Part shown: piece by piece, positions 24,212-31,917 of the stretch
How the letters are laid out: the number at the start of each line of letters is the position of its first letter
Numbering within the stretch: the stretch's first letter is position 1
Assembly (NCBI GenBank): GCA_019634575.1
Contig: JAHCAY010000001.1
Span: 2,046,001-2,110,000 of the forward strand
DNA: 64,000 nt
Origin: Candidatus Didemnitutus sp.
GTDB taxonomy: Bacteria; Verrucomicrobiota; Verrucomicrobiia; Opitutales; Opitutaceae
Reading direction: 5' to 3'
Program-made: the position numbers and the translations under genes
The notes under the pieces: model-generated
What the model saw: the letters and a program-made list of their open reading frames with translations, nothing else
Database searches by the model: none
Told to the model about the DNA's origin: nothing

Positions 24212-27003
24212 GGCGCGCCCTCCGCGTTCGGTTCGAAACCCGCCACGCTCGCCGCCACGCCGCGATGGAAGAGCGACGCGAAATCGTCCGACTCCGCACG
24301 CAGTTCCTCGTTGGGCGGCCAGAAATTTCCCGCGCGCACCGCCGCCACCACGCCTTCCGCGCAGCGCAGCGCGGACTCGTGCAGTTCGATCGAATAGCCG
24401 CCCCACAGCGCGAGCGCCGTGGCGCTGGCGGCCTTGGGCAGATTGAAATAGCCGCACGCCGCGCGCGCCGTCGCCTCGGGCAAAATCGCCGGCAGCGCGT
24501 GCAGGTAGAGCGGCAGCTGCAGGTCGGTCCATTGCCGCTCGCGTCCCTCGACGCTGAGCCGCGCCCACTCCGGCGCGTGCGCCCACGGCGTGTCGAGGTG
24601 CGCCTCGACGGGCGTTTTCGCGGTGTCGCTGGTCTTGTAGTCGAGCACGCGCCACGCGCCGCTCGACTCGTGCCGGTCGATACGATCGATGCGTCCGCGC
24701 AACTCGAGTCCGCCGAACTCCACCGCGAAATCGCGCTCGATGGCGTGGATCACCCAGCCGTCCGCGCGCTCGCGCGCCTGCACCTTCGCCGCCCAGCGCA
24801 AGCGCTGCCGCGCCGATTCCAGCTGCGCGACGATCGGCAGCGTCGGCGCCTCGCCATAGCGCGCCGTGGCCGCGCGGTCGAATTCCTCGACGAGCATCGC
24901 GGCCAGTGCGCGTTCGTCGGTGCAATCGCGCCACGGCGCCGCGGCGAATTTTTCCAGTGGCGTGTGGCAGAGGCGGCCGAAGTCGAACACGTCGAGTTCG
25001 CGCTTCGCCGCGTCGAAGGCCTCCATTTTCAGCGCGTGCTTCAGGTAGAAGCGGAACGGACACGCGAGGTAGCTGCGGAACGCCGTGGGCGAGAGCTTGC
25101 GCGGCGGCGGCACGCGACGCGGCGTGAGCCGCCACGCGCGCTCCCACGCGGGCAGCGTCGCCTCGGCGCCGAGTTCGCGGAACAGGTGCGCGACGCGACG
25201 CGGCAGCTCCGCGTCCTCGCATCGGAGCAACAACCGCGACGGCTTCAGCGGGTCGCCGGCAGCGGAAACCTTGCCGAGCAACACATCGACACGCCCGCCC
25301 TCACGGCGCGACGCCACGAGCGCGTGCACCAGATACGCGTCGCACGCAAAACGCTCGGCGTTGGTCTTCAGGCCGAGCAGCGCGCGCAGCGTCTCGGGCA
25401 GGAACACGTCGCCGACCACCGCCTTGGGCACGGCGCCGTCGTTCATGCCGGCGACGAGGACGTGCGGCGCGTCCTCGAACGGCAATTCGAGCCAGCCCTG
25501 CAACTCGACCGCACCGGTGGGTTTCTCGGCGTCGCGCGGCTGCTCGCCGAAGCGTTGCAACGCGATCTCCCACCAATCCTCGCGCGCGACGTGCGGAAAT
25601 TTCTCCTCGGCCTCCGCGCACTCGCGCACGACCTCGCTCCACGTCTGCGCCGCCGCCGCGAAACGCCGATCCTCCGCCCGCGCGAGGTCGAGCCGGCGCG
25701 CGGCGAACATCCGCCCGAGCACCGCCTCCACACCGGCGGCGAAACCGCCGCGTCGCGACTCGTCGCGCGCCTCCGCCAACCGCGTGAGCCCGCGCGCCGC
25801 GACACCGCTGCGCGCGTGGCGGCGCGCGTCGGCGAGCGTCGCGGGCAGATGCGCGGCGTGCAGTGCGTCGAGCTCCTCCAGCCACGCAGCTGCGCTGAAA
25901 CCCTCGCCGAGCTCCTCCGCGAGCCACGCCAGCGTCTCGGGCGCGCGCGCGAACGCGAGCGTGCGCGCGAAGGTCGGCTCGGCGGCGAAAGCCGCGAGCG
26001 CGACGAGGAAGTGGTGAAAACCCTCCGCGCTGTGCAATTCGCCGGCGGGGTTGAAGGCCGCGACGCCGACGCGTTCGAGCGCGTTCTCGGTCAGCGCGAC
26101 GAGCGCGGCGTCGGCGAGGCCGATGGCGAGTTGCCCGTCGGGTTGCGGGTAGAGGCGGGCGACGCGCGCGACCTCCTCGGCTTGCGCGGCGGCATCGGCG
26201 AGCAGGTGCACCTCGCGCGCGAAATCCGCGAACGGCGGCGTGCGCCGCGCCCACGCCTCGGCGCGCGGCCGGCCCCACGCGTCGAAATTTTCCGCCTCTG
26301 ACTCCGGCGCGAAAATCGCGATCTCGACCGGCACGCGGCGCGCGTGCTCCGCCAACGCCGTAAGCGCGAGCGGCAGCGGATCGGGCGTGGCAAGGACGAC
26401 GATGCGATCAACGCCGTCGAGCGGCGCGGGCGCGGTGGCCGCGACAATGCGCGCGGCTTGCGGCTCGCGCAAGCCGCGCGCGGCGAGCGCGCCGGCGTGG
26501 AGGCGGCCGAGCTCGGCGAGTTGGCGCCAGCGCTCGCGTTCGCCAAAATCGACCGGCATGCGCGCGACGACGTCGGCGAGCGTCAGCGCCTCTTCGGCGA
26601 GTGCGGCTTGGAGGCGGAGCAACTCGCGCGCGAGCCGGAACGCCCACGCGAAATTGCGCGACGGCGGGTCCACCGGGAAAACCGCGCGGAACTCTCCGAG
26701 ATCGATTTCCTGCAGCACGCGCGTCCAGGCGAGCGTGGCCGGGAGCGCGGCGGCGACCGCGGAATTTTCCGCCGGCGCGAGCAGCGCCTCCGGCGTGAGC
26801 ACGCGCGGCGGGAACACAGCCTGCCTGTGCGTCGCGACGTGTTCCGCGAGACCAGCGCGGAGACGGCGGCCGGCTTGCCGCGTCGGCACCACGACCGCCG
26901 CGTGCGACAGATCGAGCGGCCCATCGCCTCTCCATTCGCGCGCGAGCCACGCCACTGCCTGCGGCAGCAGCGGCGACTGCCACGTCAGGAAATGACGCCG
27001 CAC
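24208..27003 (-). CDS. PD-(D/E)XK nuclease, AddB-like partner
   Basis: A 931-residue protein with an N-terminal inactivated helicase-like region (LSHAAVVVPTRQAGRRLRAG) and a C-terminal PD-(D/E)XK nuclease. The nuclease shows SPTAFRSYLACPFRFYLKHA, FGRLCHTPLEKFA, LRGRIDRIDRHE and WRVLDYKTSD (the DxK core). There is no Walker A motif, as in AddB. The C-x2-C-x5-C cluster seen at the end of Fe-S-containing AddB proteins is not visible. I choose the GTG at 27003 (VRRHFLTWQSPLLP), with GAGG upstream; GTG 27024 is an alternative. Longer forms would run into the divergent kinase gene. It is the first gene of a two-gene operon with the AddA-like gene. Confidence 0.82.
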   Translation of the reverse strand: MRRHFLTWQSPLLPQAVAWLAREWRGDGPLDLSHAAVVVPTRQAGRRLRAGLAEHVATHRQAVFPPRVLTPEALLAPAENSAVAAALPATLAWTRVLQEIDLGEFRAVFPVDPPSRNFAWAFRLARELLRLQAALAEEALTLADVVARMPVDFGERERWRQLAELGRLHAGALAARGLREPQAARIVAATAPAPLDGVDRIVVLATPDPLPLALTALAEHARRVPVEIAIFAPESEAENFDAWGRPRAEAWARRTPPFADFAREVHLLADAAAQAEEVARVARLYPQPDGQLAIGLADAALVALTENALERVGVAAFNPAGELHSAEGFHHFLVALAAFAAEPTFARTLAFARAPETLAWLAEELGEGFSAAAWLEELDALHAAHLPATLADARRHARSGVAARGLTRLAEARDESRRGGFAAGVEAVLGRMFAARRLDLARAEDRRFAAAAQTWSEVVRECAEAEEKFPHVAREDWWEIALQRFGEQPRDAEKPTGAVELQGWLELPFEDAPHVLVAGMNDGAVPKAVVGDVFLPETLRALLGLKTNAERFACDAYLVHALVASRREGGRVDVLLGKVSAAGDPLKPSRLLLRCEDAELPRRVAHLFRELGAEATLPAWERAWRLTPRRVPPPRKLSPTAFRSYLACPFRFYLKHALKMEAFDAAKRELDVFDFGRLCHTPLEKFAAAPWRDCTDERALAAMLVEEFDRAATARYGEAPTLPIVAQLESARQRLRWAAKVQARERADGWVIHAIERDFAVEFGGLELRGRIDRIDRHESSGAWRVLDYKTSDTAKTPVEAHLDTPWAHAPEWARLSVEGRERQWTDLQLPLYLHALPAILPEATARAACGYFNLPKAASATALALWGGYSIELHESALRCAEGVVAAVRAGNFWPPNEELRAESDDFASLFHRGVAASVAGFEPNAEGAP

Positions 27004-27227
27004 GTTTTCAGGAGCCTCGACCACGCGAGCACTTGAGCGAGAGCGCTGCGCCAGCGCAACCCGCGATGCACCGCCGTGGTCGCGGGACCGTTCGGCCCAC
27101 GTCCAGACCTTGGTTAATGTCCTAACGGCCCTAGTGGGTAAATCTGTTGGAAATGCCGCACCGTGCTCCGTATCGCGGTTGAACCGATCAAGCGGCAGGG
27201 CGGAATCAGCTCCTGCTTTAGACCCGA
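27004..27227. promoter_or_regulatory. Divergent promoter region between addB-like gene and kinase module 1
   Basis: Some 220 bases without a gene, between divergent start codons. The plus strand holds CTAGTGGGTAAATCTG (27131-27146) and GGTTAATGTCCTAACGGCCC just before it. No clear -35/-10 pair is evident. Confidence 0.35.
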
Positions 27228-28904
27228 ATGCACTCTTCGCCTCATCCGAATCCCAGCGCCAAATTTCCCCGGAGCGTGCGCTGGCGTTTCGTGCTCGTGC
27301 TCGGCGGGCTCGGGCTGGCGTTTGTCGCCGTCCTGTGGGCGCTCCATGTCGCCGAGCGCCGCCAGCTGGAATCCCAGCGCCAGCAACTCCGGAACGAGGA
27401 CGCGCGCCAGCTCGGCCGCTGGTTGGAGATCGCCGACCGGCCGATGCAGGAGCTGCTGCTCGACCTCGCCGCGGCCCCGGAAATCCGCGCAACGTTCGCC
27501 CGTCCCGACCCCGAGTGGCTGCGCGCCAACGTGAACGCCGCGCTCGCCGACCGGAGTTTCGACGCGGTGTGGCTCGTGCGCGCCGACGGCCGGCTCGCGC
27601 ATCTCGCCCAGCGCGACGGCGCCGCCGCGCCGCCGGAGCTCCCCGGCCCCGAGCGCCTGGCCGCCGCCGAACACGCGGGGCGCCGGCTGAATTTCTTCAC
27701 CACCGACCGCGACGCCCTCTGGCAATTCCGCGTCGCGCCAGTCGGCACGGCGGGCGAAAGCGCCGGCTGGATCGTCGTCGGCCGCCGCTGGACCGACGAC
27801 TGGCTGCAGCACCTCGGCGGACTGGCGGAAGCCCAGGCGCGGCTCGAGGCGCCGTCGGTGGCGTTCGACGACGCCGGCGGGGCTGGTCCGCTCCAGGCGC
27901 GGCGAATGCTCGCTGACCTCGACGGCCGCGCCGTCCGCCAGCTCGTGCTCGAGCGTCCCTGGCCGGCGGACGCGGAGGGCGGCGCGAGTCCGTGGCCGGC
28001 CGCGCTGCTTTTCGTGGCGTTCGGCGCGGCGTTGCTCGCCGCCGTCGGCCTCGCCGTGCGGCGCTGGGTCCTCGATCCGCTCGCCCTGATCGGCGACAGC
28101 CTGCGGCGCCGCGACCCCGCCGCGATCGCGCCGCTGCTCGGCCGCGCGGACGAGTTCGCCCCGGTCGCGCAGCTGGTCGAGACTGCGCACGCCGACCGCA
28201 ACGCCCTGCAGGTCGAGATCGCGGAGCGCCAGCGCACCGAGGTGGCGTTGCGCGAGAGCCAGGAGAACCTGCGCCACTCGATTGAACTGCGCGGCCGGCT
28301 CGCCCGCGACCTGCACGACCACGTCATCCAGTCGATCTACGCCGCGGGTCTCGGGCTCGAGGCGGTGCGCGGGCAGCTGAGCGCCGACCCCTTCGGGGCC
28401 GAGGGCCGCATCAAGCACTGCATGACGAATCTCAACGAGACGATCCGCACCGTCCGCAGCTACATCAGCGACCTCGAGCCGGAGCCGCCCGAAAAGCGCC
28501 AGCGCTTCACCGACGCCGTGCGCGCGCTCACCGCGACGATGCACGAGCTGTGGCCGGTCGAGTTCACCCTCGAGCTCGACGACGCCGTCGCGACGCAGCT
28601 CACGAACGTCGTCGAGATTCACGCCCTCCAGATCGTGCGGGAAAGCCTGAGCAACGCGCTGCGACACGGCCGCGCCTCGCGCATCCTCATCCGCCTGCAG
28701 GCCGCCGCCGCGGGCGGCGCCACGCTCGAGGTCATGGACAACGGCCGGGGCTTCGACCCGGTGCAGCGCATGGGCACGGGCCGCGGGCTGGTCAACCTTA
28801 CCACCCGCGCCCGCGAGATGGGCGCCACGCTGCGGATCGAATCCGAGGAAGGCGGCGGCACGACCGTCCGCCTGCACCTGCCGCCACCGGGGGGCGCGGC
28901 ATGA
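27228..28904 (+). CDS. Sensor histidine kinase, NarL/DegS type (module 1)
   Basis: Membrane sensor kinase of 558 residues. Helix 1 is at about 21-40 (FVLVLGGLGLAFVAVLWALH). An external region of about 215 residues resembles a degenerate CHASE4 domain, and helix 2 is at about 258-282, with a HAMP-like linker. The HisKA_3 motif ARDLHDHVIQSIYAAGLGLE carries the phospho-accepting His (about 362), followed by ETIRTVRSYISDLEPE. The HATPase has ESLSNALRHG, DNGRGFDP and GRGLVNLTTRAREMGA. It is a paralogue of the kinase at 31918; the H-box is nearly identical. No response regulator gene is adjacent. Its stop overlaps the start of a prepilin gene (ATGA). Confidence 0.92.
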   Translation: MHSSPHPNPSAKFPRSVRWRFVLVLGGLGLAFVAVLWALHVAERRQLESQRQQLRNEDARQLGRWLEIADRPMQELLLDLAAAPEIRATFARPDPEWLRANVNAALADRSFDAVWLVRADGRLAHLAQRDGAAAPPELPGPERLAAAEHAGRRLNFFTTDRDALWQFRVAPVGTAGESAGWIVVGRRWTDDWLQHLGGLAEAQARLEAPSVAFDDAGGAGPLQARRMLADLDGRAVRQLVLERPWPADAEGGASPWPAALLFVAFGAALLAAVGLAVRRWVLDPLALIGDSLRRRDPAAIAPLLGRADEFAPVAQLVETAHADRNALQVEIAERQRTEVALRESQENLRHSIELRGRLARDLHDHVIQSIYAAGLGLEAVRGQLSADPFGAEGRIKHCMTNLNETIRTVRSYISDLEPEPPEKRQRFTDAVRALTATMHELWPVEFTLELDDAVATQLTNVVEIHALQIVRESLSNALRHGRASRILIRLQAAAAGGATLEVMDNGRGFDPVQRMGTGRGLVNLTTRAREMGATLRIESEEGGGTTVRLHLPPPGGAA

Positions 28905-29332
28905 AGCCGCCCGTCCTCCGGCGCGCCGTGCGCGCGTTCACCCTGGCCGAGGTGATGATCGCCTCGCTCGTGCTCGTGTTCGGGATCGTCACCGCGATCA
29001 GCGCCATGCAGAGCGGCGTGCGCGCCATGGACCGCACCCGGAAGCTCGCGCTCGCCACCCAGGTTTTGCAGACGGAGATGGAGCAGCTGCGGCTGAAGAG
29101 CTGGACGCAGCTCGACGCGCTGACCGGCACGTCGGCGTTCACGCCGGACTCCGCCGCCGCCGGCGCCGGGGCGTTCACCTGCACGCGCCGCATCACGGCG
29201 CCCAAGACCGACATGAAGGAAATCACGCTGACCGCCGAGTGGCGCGGCAGCGACGGCCGCCCGCAGGCGGCGAAACTCATCACCCGCTACGGCCGGAACG
29301 GACTCAATGACTACATCAGCACGACGCATTGA
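28901..29332 (+). CDS. PilV-like prepilin (module 1)
   Basis: A 143-residue minor-pilin-like protein. The N-terminus MKPPVLRRAVRAFTLAEVMI ends in a type III signal: a short basic leader, cleavage before Phe13, Glu at +5, and a hydrophobic helix of about 20 residues. The residue before the cleavage site is Ala instead of the usual Gly. The middle contains QVLQTEMEQLRLKSWTQLDA, typical of PilV-like proteins, and the C-terminus has RYGRNGLNDY, which the module 2 paralogue shares as RYMKNGLYDY. The start overlaps the kinase stop by 4 bases and the end overlaps the next gene by 26. Confidence 0.85.
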   Translation: MKPPVLRRAVRAFTLAEVMIASLVLVFGIVTAISAMQSGVRAMDRTRKLALATQVLQTEMEQLRLKSWTQLDALTGTSAFTPDSAAAGAGAFTCTRRITAPKTDMKEITLTAEWRGSDGRPQAAKLITRYGRNGLNDYISTTH

Positions 29333-29903
29333 ACCGCGCCGCGCGCGCACCGGCTTCACCCTCGCCGAGGTGCTCATCGCGGCGACGTTGAGCGCGTTCG
29401 TGCTCGCGGCGGTGCTGAGCTCGTTCGTCTTCATCGGCCGCACCGGTTTCCGCACCAGCGGACTGAGCGAACTCGAGGCCGAGGTGCGCCGCGGGCTCGA
29501 GACGTTCGCCGAGGAGGTCCGCCTCGCCCGCGACGTGCACTGGAACAGCGCGCAGAGCGTCACGCTCACGCTGCCCACCGGCTCGACGGCCACAACCGTG
29601 ACCTACGCCTACGACGCCGACTCAGGCAGCGCGACCTACCAGGCGTTCTATCGCGTGGTCGGCGACGCGGGCTCCACCGCGACGCGCAGGCCGCTGATCC
29701 GGAAACTCGCCGCGGATTTCGCCTTCCGGCGCTACAAGCTCGAGACCGCTTCCGGCATGAGCAACGTTGCCGCCAACGACACCGAGACGAAACAGCTCCA
29801 GATCGTCCTGCGCGCCCAGCGCACGAGCGGCGCCATCGCCGCGACGGACCAGGCGATCAGCTCCGCCCGCTACATCCTGCGCAACAAGCGCGTCAGCAAC
29901 TGA
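29307..29903 (+). CDS. PilW-like prepilin (module 1)
   Basis: A 198-residue prepilin with a leader ending RTG and the mature start FTLAEVLIAATLSAFVLAAV (Gly at -1, Glu at +5). The globular part has EVRRGLETFAEEVRLARDVH, WNSAQSVTLTLP and a C-terminal SSARYILRNKRVSN. The paralogue at 34845 shares these blocks: RRGLEQFAQDVRQAS, WNSNQSVTLVV and SARYILRNKRVTA. This fits the PilW/ComGF-like minor pilin group. It starts 26 bases inside the previous gene, and its stop overlaps the next start as TGATG, so all three prepilin genes are translationally linked. Confidence 0.87.
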   Translation: MTTSARRIEPRRARTGFTLAEVLIAATLSAFVLAAVLSSFVFIGRTGFRTSGLSELEAEVRRGLETFAEEVRLARDVHWNSAQSVTLTLPTGSTATTVTYAYDADSGSATYQAFYRVVGDAGSTATRRPLIRKLAADFAFRRYKLETASGMSNVAANDTETKQLQIVLRAQRTSGAIAATDQAISSARYILRNKRVSN

Positions 29904-31303
29904 TGTCCCCGCACCTTCCGTCCTCCGCCCCGCCTTCCCGCCGCCCGCGCGCCGCGGCGCGCGATCGCGGCGCCGTGCTGATCGTGACCCTGCTGATCAT
30001 GGCGGTGCTCGCCCTCGCCCTCACCAGCTACGTGAACCTAAACCTCAATTCCGCGCGGATGGCGCAGCGCGGTTTCCAGCAGGCCGCGGCGTTCAACCTC
30101 GCCGAGGCCGGCGCGGAGGAGGCGCTGTGGTCGTTCAACCAGGCCAACACCGGCGCGGGCGGCGCGTGGAGCGACTGGACCCTCGCGAGCGGCGCGGCGA
30201 AGCGGCAATTCACCGGCTTCGATCTCGGCAGCGCCTCCGGGCGCGTGCAGGTCTACGTCGACAACTATGCGCCCAGCGGCAGCGCGCGCCCGAGCGTCGT
30301 GGCCCTCTCGACCGTCGAGGCGACGGGCGGCGCCGCGGTGACGAAAATGGTCGAGGTCACGCTGCGCCGGCGTTCCCGCTTCAGCGCCGGCCTGATGGCG
30401 AAGGACAGCGTGACCTTCGCCGGCAACCGCGCCTCGGTCGACAGCTGGAACTCCGACCCCGACAACGACCCGGCCACCGCCCCGGTCGCTTACAGCGCCA
30501 CCACGCGCAACGACCGCGGCAGCGTCGCCAGCGTGTCGGTCGAGACGCGCAAGGTGCTCGTCAACCAGGCCGACGTCTACGGCTACGTCTACACCGGCGG
30601 CCCTGACCCCGTCGTCGGCGACAACGGCTCGATCCGCGGCCGCGACACGCCGGCCGACGTGCCGGTCGATCCGGCGCGCGTCGCGACGGATTTCTCGGCC
30701 ACCTTCCCCGACGTGACCGCGCCGACCGACGGCACCTGGCTGGCTGCGCTGCCCGCCACGCTCGGCACCGCCGGCCAGGCGACGAAATGGCGCTGCCCGA
30801 ACCTCTCGCTCAGCGGCCGGCAGACGCTCACGATCTACGGTGACGTCACGCTCGTGCTCACCGGCGGCACGGGCACGCGCACCATCGACGTCACCGGCCA
30901 GGCCGGCATCATCCTCGCGACGAACTCGACGCTGACCGTGTATTCCGAGGGCGACATGCTCATCGCCGGCAACGGCCTCACCAATCCCAACACCCGCCCC
31001 GCCACGTGCCTGATCTACGGCACCAACACCCGCGCCGGCGGCCAGCGCATCCAGATCGCCGGCAACGGCGCGCTCAAGGCCGCGCTCTACGCGCCCAACG
31101 CCGACATCACGATCAACGGCAATGGCGACATCTACGGCGGTGCCGTCGGCAACACCATCACGCTCACCGGCCAGGCCGAGTTCCACTACGACGAGTCGCT
31201 CGAAAACCTCGACGCCGGCATGCCCTTCGGCGTCGACCAATGGCGCGAGATCACCGGCGGCGACGCCCGCGCGGCGCAGATGGGCAAATTCGCCGGCTGG
31301 TAG
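29903..31303 (+). CDS. PilX-like surface protein with large C-terminal domain (module 1)
   Basis: A 466-residue protein with a PilX-type N-terminus: a basic leader, then DRGAVLIVTLLIMAVLALAL, SYVNLNLNSARMAQRGFQQA and AAFNLAEAGAEEALWSFN. Like other PilX proteins it lacks the Gly-Phe cleavage box but has the helix and the LAEAGAEEA segment. From about residue 160 a long beta-rich domain carries DSWNSDPDNDPATAP and VNQADVYGYVYTGG. It ends with Gly/Asn-rich repeats (LTIYGDVTLVLTGG, IQIAGNGALKAALYAPNADI) and FHYDESLENLD. The paralogue at 35434 has the same plan. It may be a pilus-tip adhesin or priming component. Confidence 0.85.
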   Translation: MSPHLPSSAPPSRRPRAAARDRGAVLIVTLLIMAVLALALTSYVNLNLNSARMAQRGFQQAAAFNLAEAGAEEALWSFNQANTGAGGAWSDWTLASGAAKRQFTGFDLGSASGRVQVYVDNYAPSGSARPSVVALSTVEATGGAAVTKMVEVTLRRRSRFSAGLMAKDSVTFAGNRASVDSWNSDPDNDPATAPVAYSATTRNDRGSVASVSVETRKVLVNQADVYGYVYTGGPDPVVGDNGSIRGRDTPADVPVDPARVATDFSATFPDVTAPTDGTWLAALPATLGTAGQATKWRCPNLSLSGRQTLTIYGDVTLVLTGGTGTRTIDVTGQAGIILATNSTLTVYSEGDMLIAGNGLTNPNTRPATCLIYGTNTRAGGQRIQIAGNGALKAALYAPNADITINGNGDIYGGAVGNTITLTGQAEFHYDESLENLDAGMPFGVDQWREITGGDARAAQMGKFAGW

Positions 31304-31455
31304 CCGGGCACCGGTATGACGACACGCCCGGCCGCGGCAACCGGAGCACCCGCTCCGAAACGTAGCGAAAAAACACAACTGCCGTCCGCCGCGCCCGCAG
31401 ACCGTCGCCCGGACCGCGCGCCTCCCGCGCTGCCTTCGCGTTCCCGATCCCAAAG

Positions 31456-31488
31456 AAAAACCCCGCGGCCGGTCGGCGCGCGGGGCTT
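31456..31488 (-). terminator. Rho-independent terminator of rpsT
   Basis: On the minus strand CCCCGCG, an 11-base GC-rich loop and CGCGGGG are followed by TTTTTCTTTG, 26 bases after the rpsT stop. It also lies 150 bases beyond the convergent PilX-like gene. Confidence 0.8.
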
Positions 31489-31513
31489 TAAAATCTGTCG
31501 CGTCAGCGACCGC

Positions 31514-31771
31514 TCACTTCTTGGCGAAGATGTATTTCGCGACCTGCGACTTGTGGTGCGAGGCGGTGTTGCGGTGAATGACGTTGCTCTTCACGGCCTT
31601 GTCGAGCGCGGAGCTGTAGGCGATCGCGGTGGCGCGCGCCTTCTCGGGATCGTTGGCGGCGGCAGCCACGGCCTTGGCGAGGGTCTTCAGGCGGGTCTTG
31701 ACGGTCTTGTTGCGCGCGGCGTTGCGGGCGGACTTGCGCGCGGCTTTGATAGCGGACTTGGTGTTGGCCAT
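31514..31771 (-). CDS. rpsT: 30S ribosomal protein S20
   Basis: An 85-residue, Lys/Ala-rich helical protein beginning MANTKSAIKAARKSARNAAR, the standard S20 N-terminus. It binds 16S rRNA in the small subunit. Later conserved parts are KTRLKTLAKAV, YSSALDKAVKSNVIHRNTAS and HHKSQVAKYIF. It is a single gene with its own terminator, lying between the two kinase-prepilin modules on the opposite strand. Confidence 0.96.
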   Translation of the reverse strand: MANTKSAIKAARKSARNAARNKTVKTRLKTLAKAVAAAANDPEKARATAIAYSSALDKAVKSNVIHRNTASHHKSQVAKYIFAKK

Positions 31772-31917
31772 GACGGTTTAAATTTTAGGAAACGTGGAAG
31801 GACCCAAAATCGCCGGGGTGAGTCAAGAGCTTTCTCCCATGGGGCCAAATGGCCCTCTGGTTCGTGTTTGATTGCCGGGCCGGGTAAAAACCCCTACTTC
31901 GCAGTTTGGAATTTTGG

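Noticed and set aside
21158..24397. Very long plus-strand open frame opposite the AddA-like gene
   Set aside because: Over a third Arg and His with no motif; the minus strand carries all helicase motifs.
24212..25222. N-terminal extension of the AddA-like frame
   Set aside because: It would overlap most of the AddB-like nuclease domain and lies before Walker A; ATG 24211 gives the normal AddA start.
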